60,671 nucleotides of DNA from the NCBI GenBank assembly GCA_003170275.1, contig PNAM01000044.1, positions 17,159-77,829 on the forward strand. Direction: 5' to 3'. This stretch comes from Myxococcales bacterium. GTDB taxonomy: Bacteria > Myxococcota_A > Polyangia > Palsa-1104. Shown in pieces: positions 37,420 through 50,857 of the stretch. Made by a program: the position numbers and the translations under genes. Every line of letters begins with the position of its first letter. The first letter of the stretch is position 1. Below the pieces are notes generated by a model. It was not told where the DNA came from. It worked only from the letters and a program-made list of their open reading frames with translations, and ran no database searches.

Positions 37420-38181
37420 TTAGAAGAGGTAGGCGAGGGAGGCGCGCGCGAGCATGCCGGTTTGGGCCTGGGTGAAGACCGGTCCAGCGGTGGCGTTGAG
37501 GCGAAGCTTGTTGTCGACGAAGAACAGCGCGGCGGTCGGGCCGACGTAGTGACGGCCGCCGATGGCGTCGTCGAGGTCGGCGCCAAAGACGCCTTCGAGC
37601 TCTTCGCCGACGTATTCGGCGCCGACGCGCAGCCAATTGGTGGCGCGAACCAGCGCGCCGGCGGTGACGAACACGTCGACCGGATCGCGACCGGTGTGGA
37701 AGTAGTGGGCGGCGCGCACGTTGACGGTCAGGTTCACGCGGCCGATGAAGGCCGTGGCGGCGAGGTTGGCCGTGATCGCATGCTCGATGAGCGCGTCGGC
37801 CTGATAGCCCGCGCCCGCGGAGATGGCCACCGGGAAACGTTTGCGCGGGTTGAGCAGCCGGACGCGCAGATCGATGCGCGCCTGGTTGAAGCCGGCGCCG
37901 TTGGTCGGATCGTCGCCGAACAGGAACGCGCCGCTCAGCTCGACACGATCGGTGAGCCCGACGGCGGCGCTCACCCACGCGGTGGTGCGGCGCGCGTCGT
38001 CGGGTTGCAGCCCGCCGCCGGCGCCGGTGACGCCGTTGTAGCCGGCGCCCGCCTCGAGCGCGGCACGCTTGGCGTTCAGCGTGAGGCCGTCGAGCGAAAA
38101 CACATAGGGACGCCAGTCTTGCGCGCGCGCGACGCTCGACGCGCCAAGCAGGCAGGCGGCGATCAGCACGATCCTCTGCAT
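37420..38181 (-). CDS. putative outer-membrane beta-barrel protein
   Basis: About 253 residues from the ATG at 38181, with a signal peptide (MQRIVLIAACLLGASSVARA-Q). The rest alternates polar and hydrophobic residues in short strands (VELSGAFLFGD, ARIDLRVRLLNP, AISAGAGYQAD, LRLNATAGPVF) and ends in LAYLF, with the C-terminal Phe typical of outer-membrane barrels. Repeated phrases VGLTDRVEL, LRVGAEYVGEEL. No named family. Divergent from the Ser/Thr kinase and overlapping nothing; 5 bases beyond the UbiB end. Confidence 0.72.
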   Translation of the reverse strand: MQRIVLIAACLLGASSVARAQDWRPYVFSLDGLTLNAKRAALEAGAGYNGVTGAGGGLQPDDARRTTAWVSAAVGLTDRVELSGAFLFGDDPTNGAGFNQARIDLRVRLLNPRKRFPVAISAGAGYQADALIEHAITANLAATAFIGRVNLTVNVRAAHYFHTGRDPVDVFVTAGALVRATNWLRVGAEYVGEELEGVFGADLDDAIGGRHYVGPTAALFFVDNKLRLNATAGPVFTQAQTGMLARASLAYLF

Positions 38182-38316
38182 GGGGCGCATCCTACCGCAA
38201 ACCGGCGACCGTGGCAGCGGGATCAGGGTATCCGGTTGCCGCGCGGGGCCGATCCCGGCTAAACTAGCAAGGTTACAGCGGCGGCACGACATTGCTGCCA
38301 GGTGTCATCGATCCAA

Positions 38317-40080
38317 ATGGCCGATTCGGACCACGAGCGCACGCTGCAGCGCTACAAGCTCCTCGAAGAGGTCGGTCAGGGGGGCATGGCGGTCGTGTAC
38401 AAGGGGTTCGACACCACCTTGAATCGCGAGGTCGCGGTCAAGGTGCTGCACCCGCACCTGGCCGGCGTGCCCGAGTCGCGCGCGCGGCTGCAGCGCGAGG
38501 CCCACGCCGTCGCCAAGCTGCGCCACGAAAACATCCTCGAGATCTTCGACTACTCGGGGCCGGACTCGCCCGAGAGCTACATCGTCACCGAGTTCATTCA
38601 CGGCAAGACGCTGAAGAACTTTCTCACCGACAATCCGCTGCCGTTCGCGGAGCTGGCGGAGATGATCGCCTCGGAGGTGGCGCGCGCGCTCGAGCACGCC
38701 CACGCGCTCGGCGTGATCCACCGCGACATCAAGCCCGAGAACGTGATGATCCGCGACGACGGGCTGGTCAAGCTGATGGACTTCGGCATCGCCCAGATCG
38801 TCGACAAGGAGCGCATGACGGTGACCGGCCAGCTGCTTGGCTCGCCGGCGTACATGGCGCCGGAGCACGTCGAGGGCAAGCCGCTCGATTTCCGCACCGA
38901 CGTGTTCGCGGTCGGGATTCTGTTGTATCAGCTGGCGACGGGACAGCTGCCGTTCCGCGGCAAGAACCCGCACGAGGTGCTCAAGCGGATCGCCGAGTGC
39001 AAGTACGTGGCGCCGGAGCTGGTGAACCCGATGATCGGCGCGCGCCTCGGACGCGTGATCGCGCGGGCGCTGCAGCGCGAGCCTGGCAACCGCTTCCCCG
39101 ACGTGGCGCCGATGCGCAAGGAGCTGCTCGACGATCTCGCCGACGCGGGTGTCGAGGACCCCCGCAAGGAGCTGGGCGCGTACTTCGTCGATCCGAAGGG
39201 CTGGCCGAAGACCTTCAAGCCGCGGCTGGTCTCGGCGCTGGCCGAGCACGGCCAGCAGCTCGCCAAGAAGGGCCGCATGGCGGCGGCGCTCGAGCTGTGG
39301 AGCCGCGCGCTGGCGGTCGATCCGAAGTCGTCCGAGCTGCGCGCGCTGGTCGACGGCATGGCGCGACGGCGCCGCGTGGGTCAGGCGGCGCTGTGGTTGG
39401 GCGGCGCGCTGGCGGTGGCGGGCGGCGTGACCTGGGGCGGGATGAAGTGGCAGCAGCACGAGGTGGAGAAGGCGGCGATCGCGCACGACGCGGTGAAGCC
39501 GCCGAGCGGGGTGAAGCTGCCGCCGAGCGAAAAGCCGCCGGAGCCGAAGCTGCCGGTGGTCGCCGCGATCCACCCAAAGCCGCACGTCGCGCTGTCGCAC
39601 GTGCCGAAGACCGTGGCGGAGATCGCGCCGGTGACCACGCGCACGATCACCGTCGACGCAGAACCACAGGGAGACCTCAAGATCGCGCTCGACGACGGCA
39701 AGTGGGAGGAGTTCGACCCCTCGCGCGGGTATCCGCTCGACGACAAGCCACACGTCTTTCACCTCAAGAGCGCGTACGTGGTCAGTGAGGACGTTCAGGT
39801 CGCGCCTGGAGAGGTCGACAAGAAGAAGGTGCGCCTCCGGTGGAAGGCGGCAAAGCTGACCATCCACGCCACGCCGGAGAACGCGGACGTGATGATCGAA
39901 AACAAGCCGCCCGCGCATTCCGGCGACGGCGTCGATTTGTTTTTCAAGACCGAGGGACGGCGCGACGTCGCGGTGAAGGTGTCGGCGCCCGGCTATCGCT
40001 CTGCAACGCTGAGCGTGCCGGTCAGGGCGGGCGACGTGCTCGACAAGAAAGTCGAGCTCGACAAGGCAGGCAACGAGTAG
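38317..40080 (+). CDS. Ser/Thr protein kinase with transmembrane segment and periplasmic tail
   Basis: About 587 residues from the ATG at 38317 (a GTG at 38302 is possible). Hanks-type kinase at 15-265: VGQGGMAVVYKGF, VAVKVLHP, HRDIKPENVMI, LMDFGIAQ, SPAYMAPEHVEG, DVFAVGILLYQLATG. A juxtamembrane region follows, then a single span (ALWLGGALAVAGGVTWGG) and an extracytoplasmic part with Pro/Lys-rich linker and beta-rich, PEGA-like repeats (LTIHATPENADVMIENKPP, DVAVKVSAPGYRSATLSVPV). The kinase starts a three-gene unit with a TPR-like periplasmic protein and a sigma54 activator, so it may phosphorylate or signal to that activator. Confidence 0.93.
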   Translation: MADSDHERTLQRYKLLEEVGQGGMAVVYKGFDTTLNREVAVKVLHPHLAGVPESRARLQREAHAVAKLRHENILEIFDYSGPDSPESYIVTEFIHGKTLKNFLTDNPLPFAELAEMIASEVARALEHAHALGVIHRDIKPENVMIRDDGLVKLMDFGIAQIVDKERMTVTGQLLGSPAYMAPEHVEGKPLDFRTDVFAVGILLYQLATGQLPFRGKNPHEVLKRIAECKYVAPELVNPMIGARLGRVIARALQREPGNRFPDVAPMRKELLDDLADAGVEDPRKELGAYFVDPKGWPKTFKPRLVSALAEHGQQLAKKGRMAAALELWSRALAVDPKSSELRALVDGMARRRRVGQAALWLGGALAVAGGVTWGGMKWQQHEVEKAAIAHDAVKPPSGVKLPPSEKPPEPKLPVVAAIHPKPHVALSHVPKTVAEIAPVTTRTITVDAEPQGDLKIALDDGKWEEFDPSRGYPLDDKPHVFHLKSAYVVSEDVQVAPGEVDKKKVRLRWKAAKLTIHATPENADVMIENKPPAHSGDGVDLFFKTEGRRDVAVKVSAPGYRSATLSVPVRAGDVLDKKVELDKAGNE

Positions 40081-40081
40081 C

Positions 40082-41019
40082 ATGGCGCGCGCGCTCCGGA
40101 CCCCCCGGCCGCCCCCCGCCTTCGGCGCATGGAAGGGGCTCGTCGTACTGGCCCTGCTCTCGTCGACGGCGCTCGCCGGTCCCTCGCAAAATCCGCAGGC
40201 GGCGCTGGAGCTGGGCAAGAGCGCCTACGCGCGCCACTCGTACAAGGAAGTCGAAGAAGCGATCGCGCCGCTGCTCAAGAACAACGAGCTCGGCACCGAG
40301 GAGGCGGTGATCGAAGCGCATCGCCTGCTCGCGCTCTCGTACTTTTTCCTGAGACGAGAAGCGGAAGCCGGCAAAGAGGTGAAGGCGCTGCTGCTCTTGC
40401 GTCCGAACTTTCAGCTCGATGCGTTCGTCGAATCGCCGGTGGCGGTGCACTTCTTCGAGAACATCCGCAACTCTCAAGAGCAGCAGATGGAAGACTTCAA
40501 GAAGCGGCAGATCGAGGAAGACGAGCAGCTGCGCAAGGAAGAGGAGAGACGCCGGCTGGCGGCGCGCGCCAAGGCGGAGAAGGTGTACATCGAAAAGACC
40601 GTCGAGCGGCACAGCCGCTTGTTGGCGATGGTGCCGTTCGGCGTAGGACAGATCCAGAACGGCCACAAGGGGCTGGCGGTGATGTTCGGCGTCACCGAGG
40701 GCCTGCTGGGAGCGCTCTCGCTGTCGATGTGGATCACCATCCAGCAGCGTTTTCCCGGCAGCGTCACGCAGCCGGATCGCGACAACAAGCCAGGCGATCA
40801 GGGACTCGCGACCACGCTCACCGCGCTGCAGCTCGCGTCGGGCGCGGCGTTCTGGGTCATGGTGGTGGCGGGCATCATCGACGCGCAGGTGAAGCTCGTG
40901 CCGGTCGTCGTGCGCACCAAAGATCTGCCGTCGCAGCCGCCGCCGAAAAAAACGACTTGGATTATGGGACCCATCATTTCGCCGAGCTTCTACGGAATCG
41001 GCGCACAGGGAGCATTCTG

Positions 41020-41020
<1 letters not shown>
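40082..41020 (+). CDS. secreted/membrane TPR-like protein of unknown function
   Basis: A 312-residue protein with a signal peptide (VVLALLSSTALAGPSQ). A TPR-like part (ALELGKSAYARHSYKEVEEAIAPLL, HRLLALSYFFLRREAEAGKEV) is followed by a charged coiled coil (about 125-175) and then two or three hydrophobic segments. The segment PFGVGQIQNGHKGLAVMFG resembles the PGxGQxYNG signature of small bacterial membrane proteins (DUF5683 type). It starts right after the kinase stop and overlaps the sigma54 activator by one base, so it may be part of the sensing arm. Confidence 0.7.
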
Positions 41021-42843
<1,823 letters not shown>

Positions 42844-42937
42844 TGGCCAACAAGTCTGCCAGGCACCCTGACACCGGTGTCATGATCCGCGAGACGCAAC
42901 GCGAGCGAGAGGATTGAATTTGCTGCACTTTTTGGAC

Positions 42938-43438
42938 ATGGGACCCTTGGCACGGCGGCTGCTCTATCTGGCGCTCAGCATGTCGCTGTCCGGATGCATC
43001 ATTCCCACGCAGTTCACGTCTGCCGAGCAGACGCCGAACTATCGCCCGACGATCGTGGCCTCTTTGGTCAAGCCCGCGCTCGGCCAGCTCAATCGCAGCC
43101 AGACCGACTTCGAAGAATTCGACATCGTCGCCGAGGACCCCAACCTCGACGACCTCTTGAAGGCGCGCCTGTTCAAGCAGGTCAGCTCCACCTCGCCGCG
43201 CATCTACACCGGCGACGAGATTCCGCTCGACTTCCCGAGCGTGCCCGACGCGATGAACCCGACCCGCCGCTCGGGGAATTTCCCCTCGCTGAGCGACTGC
43301 GGGCTGCTCGGCGGCTCGGGGCACACCGACATCTTCGTGGTGGTCGCCGATCGCGAATTCTCGAACGAGGTCGGCCACGAGTCGACCACCAGCGGCGGCC
43401 TCACCGACGAGAAATATTGGGATCTCATCTGCCCATGA
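42938..43438 (+). CDS. lipoprotein of unknown function
   Basis: About 166 residues from ATG 42938 (TTG 42914 is an alternative). Signal peptide LLYLALSMSLSGC with lipobox LSGC. The rest (FEEFDIVAEDPNLDDLLKARLF, SGGLTDEKYWDLICP) has no known family. ATGA overlap couples it to the next lipoprotein, so both are probably one unit. Several related small lipoproteins are known in myxobacteria, but I cannot name one. Confidence 0.72.
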   Translation: MGPLARRLLYLALSMSLSGCIIPTQFTSAEQTPNYRPTIVASLVKPALGQLNRSQTDFEEFDIVAEDPNLDDLLKARLFKQVSSTSPRIYTGDEIPLDFPSVPDAMNPTRRSGNFPSLSDCGLLGGSGHTDIFVVVADREFSNEVGHESTTSGGLTDEKYWDLICP

Positions 43439-45111
43439 TGCGCCTTTCGCTATTCGCGCTGATGGTCACGCTCGCCGGCTGCAGCGCGGGCTCGAGCGCC
43501 GCGGCGCCGACGATGAGCTGCTCGCCGCCTGCGTGCCAGCTCGAGTCGCAGCTGCTCGCGCTCGAGGTCACGCCGGCGCCGAACCAGGCCTTGATGCTCT
43601 CGGACGTCGACCTCGCGTCGGTGACGGTGGATCCGTCGAGCGGGCTGTTGCAGGTCCAGCTCCCCGCGCCGGTGATCATCAGTGGCAAGGTCACCGTCGG
43701 CCAGGGCGCGCGAGCGACCATCTTGAACGGCGCCGTCGTGGCCACGCGGGCCTCGCACATCTTCGGCCGGCCGGACAAGTTCTACCAGACCGCGCTCGAC
43801 AACCCGACCGGCACCTACAGCTTGCCGGTGTCGCCGACCGCGCCGGGCGAGCTGTACCAGCTGCGCATCGTCTCCAGCGACTCCTCGCACTATCCGCCGC
43901 AGCTGTTCACCGTCGACGCGAGCATCACGCCGGGCACGCCGCTCGCGGTGCACTTCGATCTGCAGCTCGACGATCCGATGACGCTCACGCAGATCAGCGG
44001 GCTGGTCACCGATCTGGTGGGCAGCCCGGTGCCGGGCATGCAGGTGCAGGCTGTCGATCCCACCTCGAAGAACGTGCTATCCACCACCGCGATCACCGAC
44101 GGCACCGGCGCCTACGCGCTGCGCCTGTCGAAGAAGCTGCCCGCGCAGATGGTTCAGCTGAGCGCCACACCGACCGCCACTGCGCCGATGGGCACGCCTG
44201 CGCTGCAGGTCCCGCTCGATGTGAGCCACGCCAGCGCCGCCAACACCATCACCGCCAATCTGGCCACCCCGCCGCTGCCGGCGACCCAGCGCTTCACCTA
44301 TCGCGTGAGCGGCGTGGGCTCCTCGGGCGCAGAGATGCCGGTGGTCAACGCGTCCTGCCAGTTCACCGCGTTCGTCTCGGACGTCAAGAGCGGCTCGCCG
44401 GTGACCGCGGTGTTCCAGGCCTCGGCCGACACCACCGCGGATGGAACCGTCACGGTAGATCTGATCCCGAGCGACGCGAAGACCTCGCGCGACTACCAGG
44501 TGACGGTGTCGCCGCCGTCGACCTCCGACTTCCAGGGCGCGAGCTTCACCATGACCGCCGGAACCACCGACGGGTTCGGTCCGCCGGTGACCTTGCTGCT
44601 TCGCCCGCAGGTCTCCGGGCGCGTGATCGACGCCAACTCGCAGCCGATCAAGAACGTCACCATCCTGCCGGGACCTTCGACGGTCGCTGCCGCGTTGAAC
44701 GCGACCTCGCTGGCCGATCTGGTCAAGCTCAGCCCGACCTCGACCGACAGCGCGGGCCGGTTCGTGCTGCGGGTCGATTCGGGCACCTACGACTTCGGGC
44801 TGATCCCGCTGTCGGCCATGATGCTGCCGCGCAAGTGGCTGGGCGGAACCATGGTGACCGACGACCTGACCCTCGGAGACGTGCTCTTGCCGCCCGGGGC
44901 GATGGTGCACGCGATCGTCACCGATCCCAGCGGAAATGCCGTGGCGGCCGCGTCGGTGCAGCTCTATTCGATCTCGCCCACCAACGGTACTTGCAGCGAA
45001 AACGCGTGCCTGGCGCCGCCCCGGCTGGCGGCGGAGGGCACCAGCGACGCCGGCGGCTCGGTCGGCCTGCTGTTGCCGGCGGAAACCGCGCCGCTCGCGA
45101 ACACACGTTGA
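43435..45111 (+). CDS. lipoprotein with carboxypeptidase-regulatory-like repeats
   Basis: A 558-residue lipoprotein (MMRLSLFALMVTLAGC, lipobox LAGC). At least three repeats of the carboxypeptidase-regulatory/CarboxypepD_reg type are visible: ISGLVTDLVGSPVPGMQVQAVD, VSGRVIDANSQPIKNVTILPG and VHAIVTDPSGNAVAAASVQLYS, each followed by a GxYxL/GxFxL strand. These fold as Ig-like beta sandwiches in surface proteins. It is coupled to the lipoprotein upstream by ATGA; the pair may form an outer-membrane complex. Confidence 0.82.
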   Translation: MMRLSLFALMVTLAGCSAGSSAAAPTMSCSPPACQLESQLLALEVTPAPNQALMLSDVDLASVTVDPSSGLLQVQLPAPVIISGKVTVGQGARATILNGAVVATRASHIFGRPDKFYQTALDNPTGTYSLPVSPTAPGELYQLRIVSSDSSHYPPQLFTVDASITPGTPLAVHFDLQLDDPMTLTQISGLVTDLVGSPVPGMQVQAVDPTSKNVLSTTAITDGTGAYALRLSKKLPAQMVQLSATPTATAPMGTPALQVPLDVSHASAANTITANLATPPLPATQRFTYRVSGVGSSGAEMPVVNASCQFTAFVSDVKSGSPVTAVFQASADTTADGTVTVDLIPSDAKTSRDYQVTVSPPSTSDFQGASFTMTAGTTDGFGPPVTLLLRPQVSGRVIDANSQPIKNVTILPGPSTVAAALNATSLADLVKLSPTSTDSAGRFVLRVDSGTYDFGLIPLSAMMLPRKWLGGTMVTDDLTLGDVLLPPGAMVHAIVTDPSGNAVAAASVQLYSISPTNGTCSENACLAPPRLAAEGTSDAGGSVGLLLPAETAPLANTR

Positions 45112-45224
45112 CAGCCCGGCATACGTGAGCTACCTTTTCCGCGTAAGTTATTGAGTGCTTTCGCAATTTGTCACCGCGCAGACCTAAATCCGAATTCCGC
45201 CGATACCGTCAGGGACTTCAGCTC

Positions 45225-45740
45225 ATGACGTTCGGCACCTCCGCGATCATCATCGCCTGGCTGATCGCTTCCGTCGCTCATAGCTTGTTCGCGCGCCCCG
45301 CGGTGCGCCCAAGCGCGACGTTCTCCGGACGCGCCGACGACGTCGACGCGATCCTCACCTGCCAGGCCGACGTCGAATCGCTCTTCGACGACGTAAACCG
45401 GAAGCTCTTCGACCTCCAGGCGCTCGGCGCGCGCTACGACATTCAAATCGCCGAGCAATGGGAGGGGTTTTCAAAGCGGTGGAAGCAGCGCTGGCGGGAA
45501 GTTGGCGCGCGCTGCCGCTTCGAAGAGCTGTCGAACCACGGGCTCGGAGCGCCGTATGACCACCTGGCGGTGGTCTACGACGAGCTCGAAGGGGTGCAAC
45601 GCGCTTATGCGGTGCTCCTCTACAATTACATCGATCACCACGCGTCGCAGGTCGACGATATCCGGCACGCTCTCGAGACGTCGCGCAAGGCGCTCGAGAA
45701 GCAACGTGCCGCGCGGGGAGCACCTTCGCGCGCGGGTTGA
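45225..45740 (+). CDS. membrane-anchored protein of unknown function
   Basis: About 171 residues from the ATG at 45225, which has an AGGGA site (a TTG at 45168 would add 19 basic residues in front). A single span (GTSAIIIAWLIASVAHSLF) anchors a helical periplasmic or cytosolic part with many Arg, Trp and acidic residues (WEGFSKRWKQRWREVGARCRF, YDELEGVQRAYAVLLYNYIDHH). A coiled coil is likely. It precedes the DEAD-box helicase by 30 bases. Confidence 0.6.
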   Translation: MTFGTSAIIIAWLIASVAHSLFARPAVRPSATFSGRADDVDAILTCQADVESLFDDVNRKLFDLQALGARYDIQIAEQWEGFSKRWKQRWREVGARCRFEELSNHGLGAPYDHLAVVYDELEGVQRAYAVLLYNYIDHHASQVDDIRHALETSRKALEKQRAARGAPSRAG

Positions 45741-45770
45741 TCGAGTCGTAAAAGAGAGAAGTGGAACAAG

Positions 45771-47927
45771 ATGGAAGAAGTAGAGAGTGGAGTCCATGAG
45801 ACTCCCGCAATGTTGCCGGCCCCAGCGCCGGTAATGAAGGACCCCACCACGTTCGACGAGATGGGGCTGCTCCCGGAAGTGAAGCAGGCGCTCAGCGAGA
45901 TGGGCTTCCTCGATCCGCTGCAGGTGCAGAGCGTGGTGTACACGCGGATGATGAACGGGCGCGACGTGATGGTTCAGGCGCGCACCGGCTCGGGCAAGAC
46001 CGCCGCGTTCGGCATTCCGTTCGCGCAGGGGCTGATCAACCCGGACGAGAAGAAGGTGCAGGCGCTGGTGCTGGCGCCGACGCGCGAGCTGGCGCTGCAG
46101 GTGGCGATGGAGTGCGGCAAGATCGGGCAGTACCGCGGGCTCAGCGTGGTGCCGATCTACGGCGGCGCACCGATGAACAAGCAGGTCGACATGCTCAAGG
46201 CGGGCTCGCAGATCGTGGCGGGGACGCCGGGGCGCGTGCTCGATCACCTGCGCCGCGGCACGCTGCGCCTCGACGCGCTGCGCGTGCTAGTGCTCGACGA
46301 GGCCGACGAGATGTTGTCGATGGGCTTCCTCGAGGAGATCACCGACATCATCAAGCAGTGCCCCAAGGATCGCCAGACCACGCTGTTCTCGGCGACCATC
46401 CCCGAGGACATCGAGCGCATCGGCTCGCGCTACATGCGCTCGCCGGAGAAGATCGAGCTCTCCGCCGACGGCATCGGCGCGCGCGAGATCACGCACAGCT
46501 ACTACATGGTCTCGGGCATGGGCAAGACGCGCGACCTGGTGCGCGTGCTCGAGGTCGAGCGGCCGGACTCGGCGATTATTTTCTGCAACACCCGCGAAGA
46601 GACCAACCACGTCGCGGAGTGGCTGAAGAAGAACGGCTACGACGCCGAGGCGATCTCCAGCGATCTGACGCAGAAGGATCGCGAGCGGGTCATGAACCGC
46701 ACCAAGGACAAGAACCTGCACCTCCTGGTGGCGACCGACATCGCGGCGCGCGGCATCGACATCACCGACCTGTCGCACGTGATCAACTACACCTTCCCCG
46801 AGTCGGCCGAGGTCTACGTGCACCGCACCGGGCGGACCGGGCGCGCCGGCAAGTCGGGCGTCGCGATCTCGCTGATCTCGCCGCGCGAGCTGGGCAACTT
46901 CTACATGCTCAAGCTCACCTACAAGATCAAGCCCGAGGAGAAGACGCTCCCGCAGCCGACCGAAGAGCAGCTGCAGACCATCGCCGAGGCCAAGAAGGTC
47001 GAGGAGCTGCGCACCCAGCTCGGTGATCGGCCGGTGTCGGATGACTGGCGCAAGGTGGCGAAGCGGCTGTGGGCCTCGGACGACGGCGAGCGCTTCGTCG
47101 CTGCGCTGCTCGAGGATCGGCTGTCGCCGGATCGCAAGCGCGTGGGCGATCCGAATCCGCGTGCGGCGGCGCTTCCCGTCGCGGTGCCACGTCCGGCGCC
47201 GGCGCCGGCGCCTGTGCCGCGAGTGGTTGCGGCGCTAGAGCCCGCGGCGCGCGCGGAGGCCCAGCCGACCAACGGCGAGGCGGAGCGCGGGCGGCCCGGC
47301 TACGAGGAGCGCAAGGCGCGGCGTGCCCGCGGACGGCGCGCGGACGGCTCGTCGAGCGAGCCGGGCGAGCGTTCGGATCGCCCGGCGGGTGGCGAACGCG
47401 GCGGGCGTGGGGGACGCGGCGGGCGTGGCGGTGCGGGGCGGGGCGGCGAAGGTCGTGGGCCGCGGCGCGAGCCGAGCGCCGGTGCACCGACGTCACCCGT
47501 GTCGGGCACCATCGATACCTCCGGCGGACGTGAGTTCTGGGAAGCGTGGGTCGACTCCAAGACCGACGCGCCCGCCTCTCCCGTCGCTGCGGCGAGCGTG
47601 CCTGCGGGCGAGCCCAGCGTCGAGCCCACCGGCGGCGAAGCGCCGCGCGAGCGAACCGGACGGCCGCGTCGCGAGCGCGAGCCGGAGAAGGAGCTGGCCC
47701 CCGGTCAGGTGCGCCTGTACCTGAACCTCGGTCGTCGCGACGGATTGCGCGATCCCGAGATCCAGCAACTGCTCGACGACAAGACCGTCACCGTCGACGA
47801 GCTGCAGGTGCGCAACTCGCACACCTACCTCATCCTCCCGGAAGATCGCGCCGACGCCGTGTGCACTGCGCTGACCGGCGGCAAGCACGCCGACCGCGAC
47901 ATCGTCTGCGAACGCGCCCGTAAGTAA
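45771..47927 (+). CDS. DEAD-box RNA helicase (DeaD/CsdA-like) with RGG linker and DbpA RNA-binding domain
   Basis: A 718-residue helicase. The core has ARTGSGKTAAFGIP, LAPTRELALQV, GTPGRVLDHL, VLDEADEML, SATIP, FCNTREET, TDIAARGIDI and HRTGRTGRAGKSG. A long disordered linker follows (Pro/Ala/Glu-rich, then GGRGGRGGRGGAGRGGEG), then a DbpA-type RNA-recognition domain at the C-terminus (VRLYLNLGRRDGLRDPEIQQL, RNSHTYLILPEDRADAV). This is the build of cold-shock CsdA/DeaD helicases that help ribosome assembly. It converges with rlmN, ten bases apart. Confidence 0.95.
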   Translation: MEEVESGVHETPAMLPAPAPVMKDPTTFDEMGLLPEVKQALSEMGFLDPLQVQSVVYTRMMNGRDVMVQARTGSGKTAAFGIPFAQGLINPDEKKVQALVLAPTRELALQVAMECGKIGQYRGLSVVPIYGGAPMNKQVDMLKAGSQIVAGTPGRVLDHLRRGTLRLDALRVLVLDEADEMLSMGFLEEITDIIKQCPKDRQTTLFSATIPEDIERIGSRYMRSPEKIELSADGIGAREITHSYYMVSGMGKTRDLVRVLEVERPDSAIIFCNTREETNHVAEWLKKNGYDAEAISSDLTQKDRERVMNRTKDKNLHLLVATDIAARGIDITDLSHVINYTFPESAEVYVHRTGRTGRAGKSGVAISLISPRELGNFYMLKLTYKIKPEEKTLPQPTEEQLQTIAEAKKVEELRTQLGDRPVSDDWRKVAKRLWASDDGERFVAALLEDRLSPDRKRVGDPNPRAAALPVAVPRPAPAPAPVPRVVAALEPAARAEAQPTNGEAERGRPGYEERKARRARGRRADGSSSEPGERSDRPAGGERGGRGGRGGRGGAGRGGEGRGPRREPSAGAPTSPVSGTIDTSGGREFWEAWVDSKTDAPASPVAAASVPAGEPSVEPTGGEAPRERTGRPRREREPEKELAPGQVRLYLNLGRRDGLRDPEIQQLLDDKTVTVDELQVRNSHTYLILPEDRADAVCTALTGGKHADRDIVCERARK

Positions 47928-47937
47928 GCCGAACCGA

Positions 47938-48960
<1,023 letters not shown>

Positions 48961-48994
48961 CGAAACGGAACGGGAAGATAGCAGAACGGAGAGC

Positions 48995-50743
<1,749 letters not shown>

Positions 50744-50857
50744 GTAGCCCCATGCCTCCGCCCACAACGAGGAGCATTTCTAGCGTATCACAAAACTGCA
50801 AGTCAGGGCACCTACTCGAGGTACGGGTGATGTAACGCACACCTTCCCGGTACGATC

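Noticed and set aside
40129..41019. In-frame extension upstream of the sigma54 activator
   Set aside because: It is a shadow of the TPR-like gene. The FHA domain starts cleanly at the ATG at 41020.
42946..42963. A TGGCAC-N5-CTGCT match to the sigma54 promoter pattern right after the sigma54 activator
   Set aside because: It lies inside the signal peptide code of the next lipoprotein (LARRL), and no start codon downstream would leave a signal peptide.
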